DNA of 64,000 bases from positions 1-64,000 of the forward strand of contig CAWFKW010000008.1 of NCBI GenBank assembly GCA_963816535.1, in the 5' to 3' direction. The position numbers and the translations under genes were made by a program. Each line of letters begins with the position of its first letter. The first letter of the stretch is position 1. Below are positions 62,141-64,000 of this stretch, one piece after another. The notes beneath the pieces are model-generated. The model made no database searches, was not told the origin of the DNA, and was given only the letters and a program-made list of their open reading frames with translations. This DNA comes from CAWFKW01 sp963816535. Its GTDB lineage: Bacteria; Bacteroidota; Ignavibacteria; Tepidaquicellales; OLB5.

Positions 62141-62176
62141 AATGAAGTTTTGGTATGAACTTTGGTGTGAAGTGTT
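62141..62176 (+). repeat. 12-bp direct repeats inside the right end
   Basis: AATGAAGTTTTG, GTATGAACTTTG (62153-62164), GTGTGAAGTGTT (62165-62176): the same word and period as at 43382-43417; the first unit is one base out of phase. They lie between the integrase start and the right tRNA copy, about 41 bp from it. Confidence 0.65.
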
Positions 62177-62217
62177 TCGGGGTTAATTCAAAAAGTTGGT
62201 TTTTGGCAAATTTTAAG

Positions 62218-62291
62218 TACTCACGGCAGGAGTCGAACCTGCGACCTGCGGTTTAGGAAACCGACGCTCTATCCAACTGAGCTACGTGAGC
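62218..62291 (-). tRNA. tRNA-Arg(CCT), probable functional copy
   Basis: 74 nt with GCTCACG pairing fully to CGTGAGT (G-U at the first pair), D-arm, anticodon loop TTCCTAA and T-arm as in the left copy. Its 5' half belongs to the chromosome side of the insertion; its 3' end was supplied by the element. Decodes AGG. Confidence 0.9.
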
Positions 62292-62312
62292 CTGTTATAT
62301 TTAAGAACAAAT

Positions 62313-62441
62313 TAATATCGAACCTGTCACCTGTTGAGGACTTTAGTCCGAAATCCCGCATCAGCCTTCCTGCGGCGGGCAAGCGGGACGGTTTAGGAAA
62401 TCCGCCTTTGGCGGACACTATCCAGCTGAGCTACGTGGGCA
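62313..62441 (-). pseudogene. Decayed tRNA-Arg copy with two palindromes inserted
   Basis: Minus strand reads GCCCACGTAGCTCAGCTGGATAG, then a 15-bp palindrome TCCGCCAAAGGCGGA (62401-62415), then TTTCCTAAACCG (anticodon-loop region), then a TCCCGC...GCGGGA hairpin (62354-62388), then degenerate ACAGGTTCGA (T-arm-like). The order of tRNA parts is preserved, so it is a tRNA gene broken by repeat insertion. Confidence 0.7.
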
Positions 62442-62450
62442 TCACTCTGA

Positions 62451-62540
62451 ATTCCCGCGCATGCGGGAATCTATTTATCCATCTGAGCTTTCCCGCCTTT
62501 GCCCCGGCCTATTGCAGACAGGCAGAAGAGGCGGTGGGCA
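62451..62540 (-). pseudogene. Second tRNA-like fragment with palindromes
   Basis: Minus strand from 62540: GCCCAC (acceptor-like), a GC-rich hairpin insert (CCGCCTCTTC ... AAAGGCGGGAA), then AGCTCAGATGGATA (D-arm), then the 20-bp palindrome ATTCCCGCGCATGCGGGAAT at 62451-62470. The D-arm match is short, so this is less certain than the neighbouring fragment. Confidence 0.5.
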
Positions 62541-62695
62541 TATTTTCACTCAAATTACAATTAAAATTGACTGAATTTTACTAATATAGCGATAACACTG
62601 GTCAGAATAAACATAAAAGCTCCTTCTCAATTCATATGCTGATGAAGAAAATGTGAGTTATATTTGTATATCACAAATTCAATAAGATTAAAATT

Positions 62696-63186
62696 ATGAA
62701 TGATTCTTTTAAAGCCGATCTATGGGGGCAATTGGGCGCTGCGCTTGACATGTTTGAAAATGCTCTCCAAAAATGCCCTGAATCACTTTGGGACGAAGAT
62801 CAAAATTCTGGTATATTGCTTACCATACCCTGTTCTTTACTGATTTTTATCTGACTGAAGAACCGGATAAATTTTTGCCTCCTGAACCTTATACATTATC
62901 AGAATTCGATTCCGCAGGCGTGATGCCCGAAAGAGTCTATACTAAAGAGGAACTCATTTCGTATACTCAGCATTGCCGGGAAAAATGCCGCCGCCTGATT
63001 TCAGGTTTAACAGATGAAAAACTTGAAATGCGTTGGATAAATGAGACAAGGAATTACAGCATGTTCAAATTATTATTGTATAATATGCGGCATGTGATGC
63101 ATCACACCGGACAGCTAAATTTTCTGCTGGGAAAGATCGATCATGGTTTGCCAATATGGGTATCGCAAACCAAGATCAACTTATGA
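62696..63186 (+). pseudogene. DinB/DUF664-fold protein with a frameshift
   Basis: ATG 62696 gives MNDSFKADLWGQLGAALDMFENALQKCPESLWDEDQ, then this frame hits a stop at 62866. The frame one base over, from about 62801, reads KFWYIAYHTLFFTDFYL ... HCREKCRRLISGL ... NMRHVMHHTGQLNFLLGK, the DinB-fold metal-binding pattern (His in WYIAYHT and HVMHHTGQ). Adding one A to AAAA at 62802-62805 restores DEDQKFWYIAYHT. Cause may be a real mutation or a sequencing error. Confidence 0.8.
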
Positions 63187-63515
63187 AAGCTAAACCAAAA
63201 TTGGGCTTTTCCCCCCTATTTACTGCTTTGCATGATAAGGCTGCTGGCATATAAAGACAGTTAAAATAGCAAATTTTGTCCGTTTTAAAAAGATAGCATT
63301 AGATCCCTAAAAACTCTTATTTTGACCTCATATTCTGCCAGAATTTTCTAAATTGCTTGTTTGAAATTATACTACTATCTTAAAATCACAGTTTTAGATT
63401 CATTTGGTCTTTTTTCATTTTTGTTGTAATTGTTTTTGAGTCATGGAACTTGATATATCCGCTAAACCATATTCAAATATTTTCTTCAAAGAATAAAAGA
63501 ACAGGAGACATCAAC
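63187..63515. other. Intergenic region with no recognised feature
   Basis: 329 bp between the DinB-like gene and the DUF2341 gene. A/T-rich with many short T runs; no tRNA, repeat of the families described here or sizeable open frame. It should contain the promoter of the downstream gene; AGGAG lies 9 bp before that start. Confidence 0.5.
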
Positions 63516-64000
63516 ATGTATCGTAAATCTACTTCTTATCCCTTTCCGTTTTTAAGTTATGCTCTGGGAATTTTACTTATTATCTTTGCATTCAGCTCTG
63601 CATCCTACGGGCAGCTGGCCGGTTACGCGGGTTCTATGCCGATTACAGTCATGAACACGTCCGGAACAGCGGTAAACAATACTTCAGTGGCCCTAAAGAT
63701 CAACACACAATATTTAATCTCTCACAATTTACTTTTGGCAAACGGCAACGATATCCGGTTCGGAAGCGATTGCGGCGGCTCTGCGTTGTATAATTACTGG
63801 ATCGAAGGCTATCTTAACACAGACTCGACAAGAATATGGGTTAAGATCCCGGCAATAAACGCAAACGATTCTGTTAAGATATACATGTATTTCGGCAATG
63901 CTTCAGCTACGGCAGGCAGCGCCCTCACCGGAACTTTTAACGGCCCGTGGTCATCAACCGATAGCGTTGCAAGCGGCGGCGCCGGAGGCGCGGCCCTTAG
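63516..64000 (+). CDS. Secreted DUF2341-domain protein, N-terminal part
   Basis: ATG 63516 with AGGAG before it; the frame is open to the window end (161 residues seen). A signal peptide (FLSYALGILLIIFAFSSASYG) is followed by a domain with IRFGSDCGGSALYNYWIEGYLNTDSTRIWVKIPAINANDSVKIYMYFGN, the DUF2341 pattern found in large secreted or cell-surface proteins, often with jelly-roll domains and T9SS tails. The rest, including any sorting domain, lies beyond the window. Confidence 0.85.
   Translation, partial: MYRKSTSYPFPFLSYALGILLIIFAFSSASYGQLAGYAGSMPITVMNTSGTAVNNTSVALKINTQYLISHNLLLANGNDIRFGSDCGGSALYNYWIEGYLNTDSTRIWVKIPAINANDSVKIYMYFGNASATAGSALTGTFNGPWSSTDSVASGGAGGAAL

Larger units (their letters stand above)
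43245..62291. mobile_element. Integrative element in a tRNA-Arg(CCT) gene
   Basis: The 75-bp direct repeats 43245-43319 and 62217-62291 (one mismatch) are two tRNA copies. The interior is visibly A/T-richer than the flanks and carries a tyrosine recombinase at the right end, next to the 3' end of the right tRNA copy, with sets of 12-bp direct repeats inside both ends. All genes but the TIM-barrel gene read leftward. Left half: a second recombinase, polymerase-like protein and small/tail-like genes. Right half: AbiGi-like, HsdR, HsdM-S, cyclase and TIR-like genes. No capsid, portal, terminase, relaxase or conjugation gene was recognised. Confidence 0.85.

Overview
The window looks like a piece of an Ignavibacteria-type genome (Bacteroidota/Chlorobiota side). 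The main evidence is secreted proteins ending in the NYPNPFNPSTKI / NFPNPFNPSTKI type IX secretion (T9SS) sorting signature, a Bacteroidota-like TAnnTTTG promoter box ahead of ssrA, and a queuosine, ETF and acyl-CoA-dehydratase gene complement usual for this group. Everything here was read by eye; no database search was run.

Layout. 0-5.2 kb: a 2-hydroxyacyl-CoA dehydratase-like subunit (cut by the window edge), a small ABM-fold protein and a giant two-domain CoA-enzyme activase. 5.2-10.8 kb: a clan AA protease relative lacking its catalytic loop, a GT39-like membrane glycosyltransferase, YjbQ, CoaX, a bifunctional nuclease and EtfBA. 10.9-19 kb: a secreted-protein cluster in which two identical, oppositely oriented 1,288-bp IS3-family copies each split a T9SS cargo gene. 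Removing each IS plus one target duplication restores an 851-codon and a 405-codon reading frame. 19-26 kb: dinB, lexA with a strong palindromic operator, a DUF559 protein and queC/queE/queD, separated by GC-rich palindromic repeats. 26-43 kb: tmRNA, the rpmH-rnpA-yidD-yidC operon (rnpA shifted at an A10 tract), an Lgt-glutaredoxin fusion, hisS, acpS, dnaB, a uracil-DNA glycosylase, coaBC, rpoZ, gmk, yicC, a LOG protein and an SDR.

43.2-62.3 kb: an AT-rich integrative element of about 19 kb, bounded by 75-bp direct repeats (one mismatch) that are two copies of a tRNA-Arg(CCT) gene, with three-unit 12-bp direct repeats just inside each end. It carries two related tyrosine recombinases and a compact module (recombinase, a divergent family-A-like polymerase and small proteins) leading into a 480-bp region with an iterated GTTTCCTG motif. 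Four tightly coupled genes follow that may be phage-tail-like. The right half is a defence island: an AbiGi-like protein with an unknown membrane protein, HsdR, a fused HsdM-HsdS, a class III nucleotide cyclase and a ThsB/MTH538-like TIR protein, all on one strand with short gaps. The cyclase + TIR pair and the polymerase module are the best candidates for something undescribed.

62.3-64 kb: two decayed tRNA fragments invaded by palindromic repeats, a frameshifted DinB-fold gene and the start of a secreted DUF2341 protein.
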